The position numbers and the translations under genes were made by a program. A DNA stretch of 64,000 bases from Alkalicella caledoniensis. GTDB taxonomy: Bacteria > Bacillota > Proteinivoracia > Proteinivoracales > Proteinivoracaceae. Within the stretch, counting starts at the first letter, position 1; every line of letters begins with the position of its first letter. The stretch lies in NCBI RefSeq assembly GCF_014467015.1, contig NZ_CP058559.1, positions 3,038,001-3,102,000 on the forward strand. The letters run 5' to 3'. Positions 8,224 through 18,131 of the stretch are shown one piece after another. Under the pieces are notes generated by a model. It searched no databases. It saw nothing but the letters and a program-made list of their open reading frames with translations, and had not been told where the DNA came from.

Positions 8224-10230
8224 ATGAAGTTAAGAGATAAGTTACTCATACCGATTTTGCTATTATTAACCATTACTATTGGAGTAATCGGAATTTTTAA
8301 CTACACCCAAACAAAGAACCGTATTACAGATATGTTCCACGATGAAATGGAAAATGTACTAAATAATACAGTTCAGTCTGTTATTTCTGGTCAGAGAGCC
8401 ATAGAAATAACCACAACATCACTAAATGAAAGTAATTTATCCCTTACACAGTCCATTGCAGAGCTTATTTTAAATAATCGCTCTCTATTAAGCACTGAAA
8501 ACATGACCTCCTTAGCGGAAAGCCTTGGGGTAGATGAAATCCATGTCATTGATGAAAATGGTATAATAACTCACGGAAATATTACAGAATTCTATGGATT
8601 TGATTTTAATACATCTGAACAAACTAAACCTTTTTTGCAGGGGATTACAGATGATAATTTTAGATTAGCCCAAGAGCCAACGGAAAGGGGAACCGATGGT
8701 GTGCTGTTTCAGTACATAGGTGTTTCGCGATTGGATAGGCCTGGTGTTATTCAAATTGGTGTAAGGCCTGAAGCCATCGAAGATATGATTGCCCAGATGG
8801 ATATAAGGGATTTAATTGAGAACATAAGGGTTGGTGAAGAGGGTTATGCTTATGTTATCAATGGTGAAGGTGAAGTACATGCCCACAAAGACTCAACCCA
8901 GGAAGGTGAGAATATTTCTGATTTCCAATGGGGCCAGGAGATTATAAGGACCGGTAGTGGAGAAATAACTTACCGGGAAAATGGTAACGAATACTTAGCA
9001 TTCTTCGACAAAGTAGATGACAACATAGTTGTTCTAACCATTGATTTACAGGAAATCAACGGACCATTATCCACCCTAGCTTGGATAACTATTTTAGCAC
9101 TTGTAGTATCTATACTGATTATGATTCCGGTAATTTTTATAATAGTGAACGTACAAGTATCAAGGCCACTGACTAAGCTTGTTGGTGCTATGCAAAAGGC
9201 AGGACAAGGGGACTTGACTGTTGAGGCAAGACATAACTCAAAAGATGAGATAGGCATTTTAGCCAAGGGATTCAATGCTATGATACTAAACTTTAGAACA
9301 TTGATAATGGATATAGATAATAATTCAGAAAACGTAGCAAAATCATCAAAACAATTGACCATTACCACTGAACAAAACACTTTAGCTGCCGATGAAGTAG
9401 CTAGGACAATTGAAGAGATTGCAAACGCTGCAAATGAACAGGCTCGAGAGACGGAAAAGGGTGTTAGCTATACAGAGGAGCTAGGGTTAGCCCTAGAAAA
9501 TGAGCAATTACTGATTACACAACTAAATAAAAGTGCAGATGAAGTTAATATCCTTAAAGATGAAGGTTTTGTCACACTTGCTGATCTTACGGAAAAAACC
9601 AATAGCAATAGTGTGTCTATTGGTGAAGTTAGAGATGTTATTATAGATACAAATAACAGTGCTGAAAGTATAGCAAAAGCCAGTGAAATGATTCAAAATA
9701 TCTCAAATCAAACTAACTTACTTGCTTTAAATGCTGCCATAGAAGCAGCTAGAGCCGGTGAAGCTGGAAAAGGTTTTGCCGTTGTAGCCGATGAGATAAG
9801 GAAGCTTGCGGAGCAGTCCAATAGTTTTACAGGGGAAATTTCTCAAATAATAAGTGACTTAACTGAAAAAACCCAATACGCTGTAAAAAATATGGCTAGG
9901 GTTGAAGAAACTGTGGAGCTGCAAAATCAAAGCTTACAGAGTACGAACTATAAGTTTGAAGGTATATCCCATGCCATGGAAAACATGAAAAAAGTTATAG
10001 AAGACCTAAACGTATCAAGTGAGCGAATGAAAGAAACTAAAAATGAGGTTATGAATATCATTGGCAGTCTCGCTGCTATATCGCAACAAAACGCAGCAGG
10101 AACCCAAGAGGTTTCAGCTTCTGTGGAGGAGCAAACTGCCTCCATGACAGAGATCGCAGGGGCCAGTGAGGCTTTAGCAGAACTGGCAAATAGTATGAAA
10201 AAAGCCATAGAGAAGTTTATATATTCATAG
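8224..10230 (+). CDS. Methyl-accepting chemotaxis protein
   Basis: 668 residues from ATG 8224, which follows AAGGAGGA; a longer frame from 8068 would start inside the preceding terminator and is rejected. Order: a first membrane helix (about 7-27), a long extracytoplasmic sensor (about 30-280) of the dCache type, a second helix (about 287-312), a HAMP domain ending near [14 protein letters not shown], then the signalling domain. The hairpin tip reads [20 protein letters not shown]. The C terminus ends in [10 protein letters not shown] with no pentapeptide tether. The sensor resembles that of the minus-strand receptor at 54547-56592 (shared VDQIH/VDEIH and FFKYG/LFQYIG patterns). The ligand is unknown. 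Confidence 0.93.
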   Translation: MKLRDKLLIPILLLLTITIGVIGIFNYTQTKNRITDMFHDEMENVLNNTVQSVISGQRAIEITTTSLNESNLSLTQSIAELILNNRSLLSTENMTSLAESLGVDEIHVIDENGIITHGNITEFYGFDFNTSEQTKPFLQGITDDNFRLAQEPTERGTDGVLFQYIGVSRLDRPGVIQIGVRPEAIEDMIAQMDIRDLIENIRVGEEGYAYVINGEGEVHAHKDSTQEGENISDFQWGQEIIRTGSGEITYRENGNEYLAFFDKVDDNIVVLTIDLQEINGPLSTLAWITILALVVSILIMIPVIFIIVNVQVSRPLTKLVGAMQKAGQGDLTVEARHNSKDEIGILAKGFNAMILNFRTLIMDIDNNSENVAKSSKQLTITTEQNTLAADEVARTIEEIANAANEQARETEKGVSYTEELGLALENEQLLITQLNKSADEVNILKDEGFVTLADLTEKTNSNSVSIGEVRDVIIDTNNSAESIAKASEMIQNISNQTNLLALNAAIEAARAGEAGKGFAVVADEIRKLAEQSNSFTGEISQIISDLTEKTQYAVKNMARVEETVELQNQSLQSTNYKFEGISHAMENMKKVIEDLNVSSERMKETKNEVMNIIGSLAAISQQNAAGTQEVSASVEEQTASMTEIAGASEALAELANSMKKAIEKFIYS

Positions 10231-10267
10231 ATAAAATGTATCCTAATTAAAGAACTAAAGACTTAGA

Positions 10268-10308
10268 AACCTCCCATATCATCAATTTGATATGGGAGGT
10301 TTTTTCAT
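10268..10308 (+). terminator. Rho-independent terminator
   Basis: AACCTCCCATATCA pairs with TGATATGGGAGGTT, followed by TTTTT. It ends the chemoreceptor transcript. Confidence 0.9.
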
Positions 10309-10309
10309 T

Positions 10310-10578
10310 CAAAAATAGTAGAATCTATAGAACTATACATATGAGAACTTATTAGCTAGAAGAGTATAATAATACATGGAATTTAAAGGATATGTTAGAT
10401 TAAAATGAAATAGTAAAAAGAGAATGCAAAAGAATAATTTAGAGACAAAAAGATAGTAGGGGCAGTGAACTTTTAGCAGGAAAGTATGATGTTACGGTTG
10501 AATATATACATATGATTAGTATTGTTAAAATTGATAGTATTTTATAGATTAAATCTTTAAAAATTAAGAGGTGATAAA
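10310..10578 (+). other. Intergenic stretch without a recognisable gene
   Basis: AT-rich and stop-rich. A short open run from about 10466 reads ELLAGKYDVTVEYIHMISIV before a stop, but it has no start signal and no family was recognised. It may contain debris from the missing front of the adjacent M55 peptidase fragment; I see no direct evidence for that. Confidence 0.4.
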
Positions 10579-10899
10579 GTGAATAAGTTTGAAACAGTTG
10601 TGGTGAAAAAAGGTTTATCACGTTTCTCTGCTTTATCTGTACACCCAACAAAGGCACGGGAAATGATATATGAAGGGGTTAAAAGGGGCCTAATTAAAAA
10701 GGACTCCAAAAAGCCATTAAAACTTCAGGAGCCAATAACCATGGAAATAGACTTTAAAGATTCTAACATGGCCGACACTGCTTCTTTAATACCTGGAGTA
10801 AAAAGACTTAACCCTAGAACTATTTCTTATACAGGTGATGGGGAGACTATATTCAAGTTGCAGGAGCTTATTATATTTAGGTTAGTCGATCAGCTGTAA
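10579..10899 (+). pseudogene. C-terminal fragment of a DppA-like (M55) D-aminopeptidase
   Basis: 106 residues from GTG 10579, with a GAGGTG SD. The sequence aligns with the C-terminal third of DppA-type D-aminopeptidases: KKGLSRFSALSVHPTKAREM, EPITMEIDFKDSNMADTASL, then IPGVKRLNPRTISYTGD. Family members have about 270 residues, with the zinc ligands (DMEG and HH motifs) in the N-terminal half, which is absent here and not visible upstream. The fragment cannot be an active peptidase. It may still be translated, since SD and start are good. Most likely a deletion remnant. Confidence 0.75.
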
Positions 10900-10932
10900 A
10901 GGAATACTTTAAAAAAAAGGGGTGTGCGCTTT

Positions 10933-11781
10933 ATGAAAGAGATAGATAGTAGGGCTAGGGAAGTGGTGGAAAAACTACAAAAAGATAGATTATTGGGGTA
11001 TATACTGACTTCTTCTTTGTTTGCATTAATGGTGATGTTACCTTTTAGCTTTATTTTTGAAACTAGTCCTGAGCAACGACTGGCCTTATTTTTTATGACT
11101 GTTGCAGCTAAGATAATACTGGATTTGGCCTATAATATAGATAGAATCCTAGAAAGAATACCCAAAAAGCTTATAGCTATTTTAATTGTTCTAATTTTCC
11201 TGCTTACTCCCGTTGGTGGTCTAAACTTATCTAGGAACTTTCACCTTTCACCGGAAGGGGCTTTGGGTTTAGAGATCGACCATATTGAGCTTATAGAAGA
11301 TAATGTTTATGGGGCATATTGGGCTAACGGACTAGAATATGGTGTGGCTATTTTGGAAAACACATTAGGTGGCCTAAGGTGGAAGCAGATAAGTGGGTCT
11401 TTTCATAATGCCATGCCCTTTGGTAGTTCTCACTGGGAAGCTACCGCAATCTCTATGGACTATGATAATCCCACATCATTTTACTATGCATCGTTCTTTA
11501 AGACTTACGAACCTGAAATCAAAGGGAACACTCTCAATGTTTTTTATAACGAAAAAACAGGTATTAAAAGAGTTGAGGAAATTATAGAATTAGATGGGGA
11601 AATAAAGCCGGGAATTAACTTTTTTACAGGCGTGGGTGAGTTATCCAAAGAGCCTAGATGGATAGATATTGTGAACATGGATTATAGAATAGTCATTGAA
11701 GAAGTGGATGTTAGAGAAAATGATGGCGTATATGCTTACTTTAAAATGATAGGGGGTTACCAGCTACATGAAGCAGAATAA
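10933..11781 (+). CDS. Membrane protein of unknown function
   Basis: 282 residues. ATG 10933 is chosen because AAGGGGTG (10917-10924) is a well-spaced SD; the in-frame GTG at 10924 overlaps it. Three hydrophobic segments lie near residues 19-40, 48-65 and 81-98, followed by an extracytoplasmic domain of about 185 residues with many aromatic positions (YGAYWANGLEYGVAILENTL). I do not recognise the family. The next gene overlaps it by 14 bases and also encodes a membrane-anchored protein, so the two are probably co-translated and may form a complex. Confidence 0.6.
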   Translation: MKEIDSRAREVVEKLQKDRLLGYILTSSLFALMVMLPFSFIFETSPEQRLALFFMTVAAKIILDLAYNIDRILERIPKKLIAILIVLIFLLTPVGGLNLSRNFHLSPEGALGLEIDHIELIEDNVYGAYWANGLEYGVAILENTLGGLRWKQISGSFHNAMPFGSSHWEATAISMDYDNPTSFYYASFFKTYEPEIKGNTLNVFYNEKTGIKRVEEIIELDGEIKPGINFFTGVGELSKEPRWIDIVNMDYRIVIEEVDVRENDGVYAYFKMIGGYQLHEAE

Positions 11782-12355
11782 AATTTTTACCCTCGATAAA
11801 CTAATGATCACATGGGTCATTACCCTTATGGTAGCCTTAAGCCTAGCATTTTTGCTTATGGACTCTTACTATCAAAATAGAAAGTATAAAGTAGAAGAAG
11901 AGAGGAGTATAGGAGCTTATATTGCTGAAGTTTCCATAGAGGCAAAGGGTTTTGTATACGAAGTTGATACTCGAAGAAGTAGTGTGGATTTAGATTACTG
12001 GAATCTTGTTTCGTTTGGTAACAAGATTAGAAAGGCTGATGAGTTGGGTCTTAAGGATTTTGGATGGTTATACGATTTTGTATATAGTCTAGTTAGACAG
12101 TATGATATAACTGATGACATAGAGGAAAAGGAAATGTTATTAGACTTTATCGCTGAAGTACACAAAGATATAATTACTATGACAGATATCTACAGAGGCA
12201 AAAGTTTAGAAGATGTAACATGGTCTGAAAACTTCAGATATCGAGAAAAAGTCCAAGGTAAGGATAAGGAATTTAACAAAGAACGGGACGAATTATTCAG
12301 AGGGCTTCATGATCGATACTATATTGAAGTTAGGGAGCAGCTGGGGGCTAAATAA
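11768..12355 (+). CDS. Membrane-anchored protein of unknown function
   Basis: 195 residues from ATG 11768, with an AGGGGGTT SD inside the previous gene. One membrane helix (about 12-32) is followed by a charged soluble region of about 160 residues that is helix-rich by composition (EIEEKEMLLDFIAEVHK-like stretches). No catalytic motif was seen and no family recognised. The overlap with the upstream membrane gene suggests a two-gene operon ending at the terminator at 12383. Confidence 0.55.
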   Translation: MKQNKIFTLDKLMITWVITLMVALSLAFLLMDSYYQNRKYKVEEERSIGAYIAEVSIEAKGFVYEVDTRRSSVDLDYWNLVSFGNKIRKADELGLKDFGWLYDFVYSLVRQYDITDDIEEKEMLLDFIAEVHKDIITMTDIYRGKSLEDVTWSENFRYREKVQGKDKEFNKERDELFRGLHDRYYIEVREQLGAK

Positions 12356-12382
12356 AAATAGATGGTCTAATAAAGGTTTATA

Positions 12383-12419
12383 AAAAAGTCCAATGGGATT
12401 AACCCATTGGACTTTTTGA
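12383..12419 (+). terminator. Rho-independent terminator
   Basis: AAAAAGTCCAATGGG pairs with CCCATTGGACTTTTT around a short AT loop; the T run is part of the stem and continues past it. Confidence 0.9.
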
Positions 12420-12541
12420 CTTTAGATCTCCCTCAGAGTAATAAATTCACAAAGGCACTTTGATGTTTGACTAAACATTAATTAAAGGGAAATACTACTT
12501 TAAGGTTTCCAATTTGTCAGTAATTTAAAGCGAACTAAAGA

Positions 12542-12571
12542 TTGATTATATTTGGATTATTGTGATATAAT
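12542..12571 (+). promoter_or_regulatory. Probable hcp promoter
   Basis: TTGATT (12542-12547) and TATAAT (12566-12571) are separated by 18 bases, about 106 bases before hcp. The leader also contains a small hairpin, GACTCA/TGAGTC, near 12630. Confidence 0.6.
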
Positions 12572-12577
12572 AATATT

Positions 12578-12592
12578 TAATAATCATTACCA
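12578..12592. promoter_or_regulatory. Fur/PerR-like 7-1-7 site at the hcp start region
   Basis: TAATAATCATTACCA matches the 7-1-7 consensus TGATAATnATTATCA at 12 of 14 defined positions. It lies just after the -10 hexamer, where a bound repressor would block transcription. A better match occurs at 41232 before the DUF438/hemerythrin gene. Confidence 0.4.
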
Positions 12593-12676
12593 ATTAGGAG
12601 GGAGTGAGGAACAGTAAATAGAATGTAGGACTCACGTATTGAGTCTTATAACCTAATAAAAACTGGAGGGAACAAT

Positions 12677-14329
12677 ATGGATAATGCAATGTTTTGTTAT
12701 CAATGTGAACAAACAATGGGAGGAAAAGCCTGTACTAAAAGTGGGGTCTGTGGTAAAACTCCGGAAATAGCAAATTTGCAAGATTTATTGATCTATCAGT
12801 TAAAGGGAATTTCCTGCTACGCAAAGGAACTTATGGAAAAAGGCCAAGTAATAGATAAAGAGGTTGTAGAATTTGTGGAGAACTCTTTATTTACTACTTT
12901 GACTAATGTAAACTTTGACGTTCAGTCCCACTTAAATCTATTAAGGGAGTCACAAGGTATAAAGGAGACTCTCAGGAATAAAGCAACAGAAAAAGAGTAT
13001 CCGGATTGTGCTACATATAACCTAAGTGAGACAAAAGAGCAGATGTTAAAGGATGCTGTAAAGGCAGGCATTATGTATGACCAAGATTTAGATGCAGATA
13101 TACGTTCTTTAAGATGGACCATAGTCTATGGATTAAAGGGTATCAGTGCCTACGGACATCAAGCAAGATTTTTAAACTATAACTCTGACCAAGTGGATAA
13201 CTTCTATTTCTTAGGATTAGAAGCCACTACAAATGAAGAATTAACCGTAGAAGAACTGATCCGGATGACAATGAGAACTGGGGAAATGAGTGTAGAAGTG
13301 ATGAAGATCTTAGACAACGCTAACACTACTACATATAAGCATCCAACCCCTCATAAAGTAAATGTTAATAAGAAGAAGGGACCATTTATTGTTGTCTCTG
13401 GTCACGACTTAAAAGACTTAGAGATGTTACTTGAACAAACACAAGACAAGGGAATCAATATCTATACCCACGGTGAGATGCTACCGGCACACGGGTACCC
13501 ATCCCTTAAAAAGTACAACCACCTAGTGGGTAACTTTGGTTCAGCTTGGCAAAATCAACAGAAGGAATTTGATAACATACCAGGATGTATACTTATGACA
13601 ACCAACTGTTTGATGAGACCTAGGGAAACATATAAAGATAGGATATTTAGTACCAATGTTGTAGGTTGGGACGGAGTTAGACATGTTAAGTTAAAAGAAG
13701 ATGGAACAAAGGATTTTAGTGAGATAATCAATAAGGCTTTAGAACTTGGTGGTTACCAAGAAGATGAGGAAGTAAAAGAAATTCTAGTAGGCTTTGGTCA
13801 TGATGCTACCCTATCCCATGCAGGAGCAATTGTTGATGCAGTTAAGGAAGGTAAGCTAAGACACTTCTTCTTAATAGGCGGGTGTGATGGTGCAAGACCT
13901 GGCAGAAATTACTACACCGAATTTGCAGAAAAAGTTCCCGATGACTGTGTTATCTTAACACTAGCATGTGGTAAGTATAGATTTAATAAGTTAGACTTTG
14001 GTACAGTGGCAGGACTGCCTAGATTACTAGATGTTGGCCAATGTAATGACGCATACTCTGCAGTTAGAATAGCAACAGCTCTAGCAGATGCCTTCGATAC
14101 AGACGTAAATTCATTGCCACTAACTATCGTACTTTCATGGTATGAGCAAAAAGCAGTTGCTGACTTATTAGCACTATTATCACTGGGTATCAATGGGATG
14201 TACTTAGGACCTAGCCTTCCTGCATTCATATCACCAAATGTACTACAGTACTTGGTAGATACCTTTGGTATAAAACCCATAAGTACAGCAGATGAGGATC
14301 TGAAGAGCTCGTTGAAGCAAGCTAATTAA
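12677..14329 (+). CDS. hcp: Hybrid cluster protein (hydroxylamine/NO reductase)
   Basis: 550 residues, with ATG 12677 after GGAGGGAA. The N terminus carries the four cysteines of the proximal iron-sulfur cluster, C7, C10, C19 and C25 (FCYQCEQT, GKACTK, GVCGK). Later motifs of the hybrid Fe-S-O cluster are present: VSGHDL, THGEMLPAHGYP, TTNCLMRP, GGCDGA and LACGKYRFN. The length is normal. Hcp is known as an NO reductase and hydroxylamine reductase in anaerobes, with Hcr or another electron donor; no hcr-like gene adjoins. It is monocistronic, with its own promoter and terminator. A decayed copy of its 3' end lies at 750-854. Confidence 0.97.
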   Translation: MDNAMFCYQCEQTMGGKACTKSGVCGKTPEIANLQDLLIYQLKGISCYAKELMEKGQVIDKEVVEFVENSLFTTLTNVNFDVQSHLNLLRESQGIKETLRNKATEKEYPDCATYNLSETKEQMLKDAVKAGIMYDQDLDADIRSLRWTIVYGLKGISAYGHQARFLNYNSDQVDNFYFLGLEATTNEELTVEELIRMTMRTGEMSVEVMKILDNANTTTYKHPTPHKVNVNKKKGPFIVVSGHDLKDLEMLLEQTQDKGINIYTHGEMLPAHGYPSLKKYNHLVGNFGSAWQNQQKEFDNIPGCILMTTNCLMRPRETYKDRIFSTNVVGWDGVRHVKLKEDGTKDFSEIINKALELGGYQEDEEVKEILVGFGHDATLSHAGAIVDAVKEGKLRHFFLIGGCDGARPGRNYYTEFAEKVPDDCVILTLACGKYRFNKLDFGTVAGLPRLLDVGQCNDAYSAVRIATALADAFDTDVNSLPLTIVLSWYEQKAVADLLALLSLGINGMYLGPSLPAFISPNVLQYLVDTFGIKPISTADEDLKSSLKQAN

Positions 14330-14347
14330 TATACTTTGAATATGGAG

Positions 14348-14383
14348 AAACTCCCTTTGAATATAGGATCAAAGGGAGTTTTA
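14348..14383 (+). terminator. hcp terminator
   Basis: AACTCCCTTTGA pairs with TCAAAGGGAGTT, followed by a short T-rich tail. A near-copy is at 816-854. Confidence 0.85.
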
Positions 14384-14412
14384 GTTATAGATGTTTTTTA
14401 GACAATATCAAA

Positions 14413-14419
14413 TGTCGAA
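14413..14419 (+). promoter_or_regulatory. Possible Spo0A box
   Basis: TGTCGAA lies 117 bases before the GGDEF-EAL gene. As a 7-base match it is only suggestive. Confidence 0.25.
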
Positions 14420-14535
14420 ATATGATGAAAAATGTGGTAAAAAACATTGCTAAAATTTACAACATCAATTATATTGGAATAAGTAGTATTTTATTCCAAG
14501 GGCAGAGTTGAATAGTTTAAGGTGGAGGTGGAAAA

Positions 14536-16569
14536 GTGGGTCTATTAAATTTTTTAAACAATAAACTGAAAAGTACCCATGGTGAAGAGGGAGAAACTAA
14601 GAAAATAGTTCTTAAAATTGTAGCTGCTTACGGAGTAATAGGAATTTTTTGGATAATTGTTTCTGATAGATTACTTTACACTTTTATAGGAGAGCCGAAA
14701 ACTCTTCAGAACATTCAAGAATATAAGGGGATTTTTTATGTTCTTATTACTATGTTTTTTATTTACCGACTGGTGTACACGCCAATTAACTTACTAACTA
14801 AATCAAATAAAAGAATAAAGGAAACTAACTTTAAGCTAATGGATACATATAGTGAGCTTGCTGCTACTGAGGAAGAACTAATAGCTCAACTAGATGAAAC
14901 AAAGGCGATAAATAAGCGGTACCAACTTCTTATAGAAGGTTCAAAAGATGGAATATGGGAATGGGATTTACTTAACGATAAATTTAATTTTTCTATAGTT
15001 ACTAAACCTCCATTTAACTATGCTGTGGGTGAAATACAAGGGGGATTTGAGCAGTGGAGTAAGCTCATTCATCCAGATGATAAAGAAAAGGCTAATGTAA
15101 TATTCAACAAGTATTTAGGAGAAAAGAGTGGAACATATAGAAGCACATACAGGCTCCGTTGTAAGGATGGAAGTTACAGATGGATTTTAAGCCAGGGACA
15201 AGCTGAATGGGATGTGGGCGGTAAAGCCATCAGGGTGGCAGGATCACATACTGACTTGACAGAAACCATAGATTTAAAGGAAAGCTTACATAAACTTTAC
15301 TATTATGACAACGTCACAGACTTACCAAACCGTCAGATGATTAAAATGAAAATTGAAGATAAAATTGCTGAATTCCCAAAGGAGAAATTTGCACTTGTGT
15401 GCTTTGATATAGATAACTTCAAGCATATAAACGATACACTTGGTCACTTTGCAGGTGACGAACTTCTGCGGTATGTTGCTAAGGTTTTAAAAGTAAAATT
15501 AGATAGTGTACATAGAATAGCCCGACTAGGGGGAGATGAGTTCTTAATTTTACTAGAGTATAGTGAAATATCAAGAATTTTAGCAGTTACAGAGGAATTA
15601 GTTACAGAATTGAGGAAACCATGGCATTTCCAGGATAAAGAATTCCACATCTCTTTAAGCGCAGGTATAGTAACTTACCCAGATCATGGTAGTAACTTTG
15701 ATGCCTTGCTTAAAAACGCTGATTCCGCAATGTACGCTGTGAAGGAAAATGGTAAAGATAACTTTGGTTTATATACAGATGAAGAACAACAAAGGCGCTC
15801 TGAGTATATGGAGATTGTAAACGACTTACATCATGCCATAGATAAGAAGCAATTTGAGTTATTTTACCAGCCCATATTAAACTTAGAATCTAGGAAGGTA
15901 ATTGCTGTGGAAGCGTTGATTCGCTGGTTTCACCCAGAAAAAGGGTTTATACCACCGGATAAATTCATACCAATTGCTGAGCAGACAGGTCAAATTCATG
16001 AGATTAATAGCTGGGTACTAAGAACGGCATGTACACAAAAGAAGAAATGGGAGCAAATGGGATTTGAACCAATTACGTTTTCCATTAATTTTTCCTGTAA
16101 AAGTTTTACACAGGTAGATCCAGTAAAAAATACACAAATGATAATAAATGAATCCGGTGTAAAATATGATGAGATACAACTAGAGATTACAGAAACTTCT
16201 CTTATTGAAAATTTCGATTTAGCAATAGACACTATAAGAGAACTTAGTGAGCGGGGAATTAAGTTTGCATTAGATGACTTTGGAACAGGTTACTCTTCCT
16301 TTACTTATTTAAAAAAATTACCTATAGATTGTTTAAAGATAGATAGGGATTTTTTACTTACAATAGAAATGGATAAAACAAATGAAATTATAGTTAATAA
16401 AGTAATAGAATTAGCCCACGTACTAGGCATGAAAGTTATTGCTGAAGGAATAGAAACCGTAGAGCAGCTTGAGGTACTAAAGAAATATGGATGTGATAGG
16501 GGTCAGGGGTACTATTTTAGCAAACCATTACCCAGTAGTCATATAGAAGAATTTCTGGTAAAACAATAG
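14536..16569 (+). CDS. PAS-GGDEF-EAL cyclic-di-GMP enzyme
   Basis: 677 residues from GTG 14536, after an AGGTGGAGG SD. Two membrane helices (about 30-50 and 65-85) are followed by a short coiled coil and a PAS domain (about 130-255) with the PAS_3-like WSKLIHPDDKEKANVIF and the closing GSHTDLTE. The diguanylate cyclase core is intact: GGDEF at residues 332-336. The phosphodiesterase core is also intact: EAL at 459-461 in AVEALIRWFHP, with later DDFGTGYSS and KIDRDFL motifs. Both activities are possible; which dominates cannot be read from sequence. c-di-GMP commonly controls matrix production and motility, which fits the TasA locus and the chemoreceptors nearby (inference). Confidence 0.95.
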   Translation: MGLLNFLNNKLKSTHGEEGETKKIVLKIVAAYGVIGIFWIIVSDRLLYTFIGEPKTLQNIQEYKGIFYVLITMFFIYRLVYTPINLLTKSNKRIKETNFKLMDTYSELAATEEELIAQLDETKAINKRYQLLIEGSKDGIWEWDLLNDKFNFSIVTKPPFNYAVGEIQGGFEQWSKLIHPDDKEKANVIFNKYLGEKSGTYRSTYRLRCKDGSYRWILSQGQAEWDVGGKAIRVAGSHTDLTETIDLKESLHKLYYYDNVTDLPNRQMIKMKIEDKIAEFPKEKFALVCFDIDNFKHINDTLGHFAGDELLRYVAKVLKVKLDSVHRIARLGGDEFLILLEYSEISRILAVTEELVTELRKPWHFQDKEFHISLSAGIVTYPDHGSNFDALLKNADSAMYAVKENGKDNFGLYTDEEQQRRSEYMEIVNDLHHAIDKKQFELFYQPILNLESRKVIAVEALIRWFHPEKGFIPPDKFIPIAEQTGQIHEINSWVLRTACTQKKKWEQMGFEPITFSINFSCKSFTQVDPVKNTQMIINESGVKYDEIQLEITETSLIENFDLAIDTIRELSERGIKFALDDFGTGYSSFTYLKKLPIDCLKIDRDFLLTIEMDKTNEIIVNKVIELAHVLGMKVIAEGIETVEQLEVLKKYGCDRGQGYYFSKPLPSSHIEEFLVKQ

Positions 16570-16731
16570 AAGTTACCTATTTGCCACTTAATAATAGGCC
16601 TCTGGGCGTCATACCTTGCATCTTGGCTATTTGTTAAGCTAGGTTTAAGTGAGAAGTAAAATAGATAATATAACTAAAGATGACAGTAATATAATAAATG
16701 CCTAGGTTTTTGCTGTAAGTGGTTTTTTTTT

Positions 16732-16776
16732 AGAAAAAACACCTCAAGTTAATTTGCTTGAAGTGTTTTTTCTATT
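16732..16776. terminator. Bidirectional terminator between convergent genes
   Basis: AGAAAAAACACCTCAAG and CTTGAAGTGTTTTTTCT pair with one G-U pair and give T runs on both strands. It serves the GGDEF-EAL gene and the convergent sigma/anti-sigma-like operon. Confidence 0.85.
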
Positions 16777-16811
16777 CTATTCGTTTATATTTTTGTAATC
16801 TATAGTTCGAG

Positions 16812-18131
16812 CTACTTTACAGGGACATTTATGATTTTATTTGTTGTCTTTTTTGTGGTGATTTGGTTTATTTGCAGTTGGATATTTTCTTTAGCTGTTG
16901 ATTCAAAAAAGAAGGTTCTTGTGTATTTTAAGCTGCCATTGTTTGCATCTTTTGTATAATCGATTTTATTAATATCTGCTAAGGGTACTGTTTTCCCTTC
17001 TGCCATTAGATTTAGATCATTGAAGTTGAAGTGTTCATCTGATTCAATGGTCACGTAGGTGCCAGAGGAATCTATTACTACTTCCGTTATAACTATTTTA
17101 TTGTTCTCTAAGGATATCTCTTCAGAAGCCATATTTTGATTTAGATCCACAACTTTACTTACTTCTTTGGTATGGGAAGACTGTACAAGATGAATTTCCA
17201 GATTTTTTACTGGACCAGTTAAACCTTCAAAATGAAATTCAAAGGTATATCCTCCCTTTAGGGAACTTCCAATTTGTCTTACCGTAGAAGTCTGCCTTTT
17301 GCCATCAATCACTAATATGATTTCTAAGTCGGGAGTATAAACCTCACCGTTTTTTCTCCTTACTATGCTTTCCAATGGTGTATTAAAAGTTCCTAATACT
17401 TTGGTTACTGTAGGAGAAGCGATGATGGCATCAAAGTGAACCTTAGAATCCTCCACCATTACAGTCTGGTTTATACTTTGTTTAATGGTGTGCCCTAATG
17501 CTTTACTTCTATCTAGTTTGAAACTGATCTCCCCCCTTTCCCAGGGGGTATCCCCACGAGAGAAGAGGGAAAAATTAAATGTTAATGTTCTATCAAGGGC
17601 TTTTGGGGCATCGTAGATTGATATCCATTTAACCTCAGTCTCTTCGTCATTTATTAAACCATGACCATGGACATGGTTATAATTACCCCAGAATCCTTTG
17701 AATGAAGTGAGGTCCAAATCATAGGTAGAATTTCCTGATTCATCAGTGATGGTATAAAAAGCAACCATTTGATTATGGTCAATCATTACTCCATCTAGAG
17801 TGACCTTTACTCCATTTTGGAAAGTGTAACTTTCTCCGATTACCTGCCCATGTCCTTGTTCGTTTAGGTCCCCTAAGGTTCCATATACTACTTGGTCAAA
17901 ACCCAGTATTTTTCTACTGTAGTACGCTATGGCAGAGTAGTTGTATGAGGCGATGAGGAGAAGGAGGACTAAGATGGAAGCTACCAGTCCATGGGCTTTT
18001 TTAAGTTTTGGTTTGCTGGTTGCTTTGCTAAGGGAACTTCGCAATCTTGCTTCCAATTCCTCTGGGACTTCTATGTTATCTAGGTCAGTTTTAATACTAG
18101 CTAGGTAATCATTTATTTCTGACATGGTCAT
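16812..18131 (-). CDS. DUF4179-type membrane protein, probable anti-sigma factor
   Basis: 439 residues. ATG 18131 is chosen because GGAGGTG sits 5 bases before it; the longer frame begins with a TTG inside that SD. A cytoplasmic N-terminal part of about 50 residues (MSEINDYLASIKTDLDNIEV) precedes one membrane helix (about 48-66, LVASILVLLLLIASYNYS). An extracytoplasmic DUF4179-like domain (about 75-230) and a DUF5643-like domain follow. The gene overlaps the upstream sigma gene by 23 bases. This pairing is usual for ECF sigma factors and their membrane anti-sigma partners. The signal sensed is unknown. Confidence 0.7.
   Translation of the reverse strand: MTMSEINDYLASIKTDLDNIEVPEELEARLRSSLSKATSKPKLKKAHGLVASILVLLLLIASYNYSAIAYYSRKILGFDQVVYGTLGDLNEQGHGQVIGESYTFQNGVKVTLDGVMIDHNQMVAFYTITDESGNSTYDLDLTSFKGFWGNYNHVHGHGLINDEETEVKWISIYDAPKALDRTLTFNFSLFSRGDTPWERGEISFKLDRSKALGHTIKQSINQTVMVEDSKVHFDAIIASPTVTKVLGTFNTPLESIVRRKNGEVYTPDLEIILVIDGKRQTSTVRQIGSSLKGGYTFEFHFEGLTGPVKNLEIHLVQSSHTKEVSKVVDLNQNMASEEISLENNKIVITEVVIDSSGTYVTIESDEHFNFNDLNLMAEGKTVPLADINKIDYTKDANNGSLKYTRTFFFESTAKENIQLQINQITTKKTTNKIINVPVK

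Noticed and set aside
16570-16731. Possible structured RNA after the GGDEF-EAL gene
   Set aside because: Some short complementary stretches exist (CCACTTA/TAAGTGG) but no riboswitch signature could be recognised.
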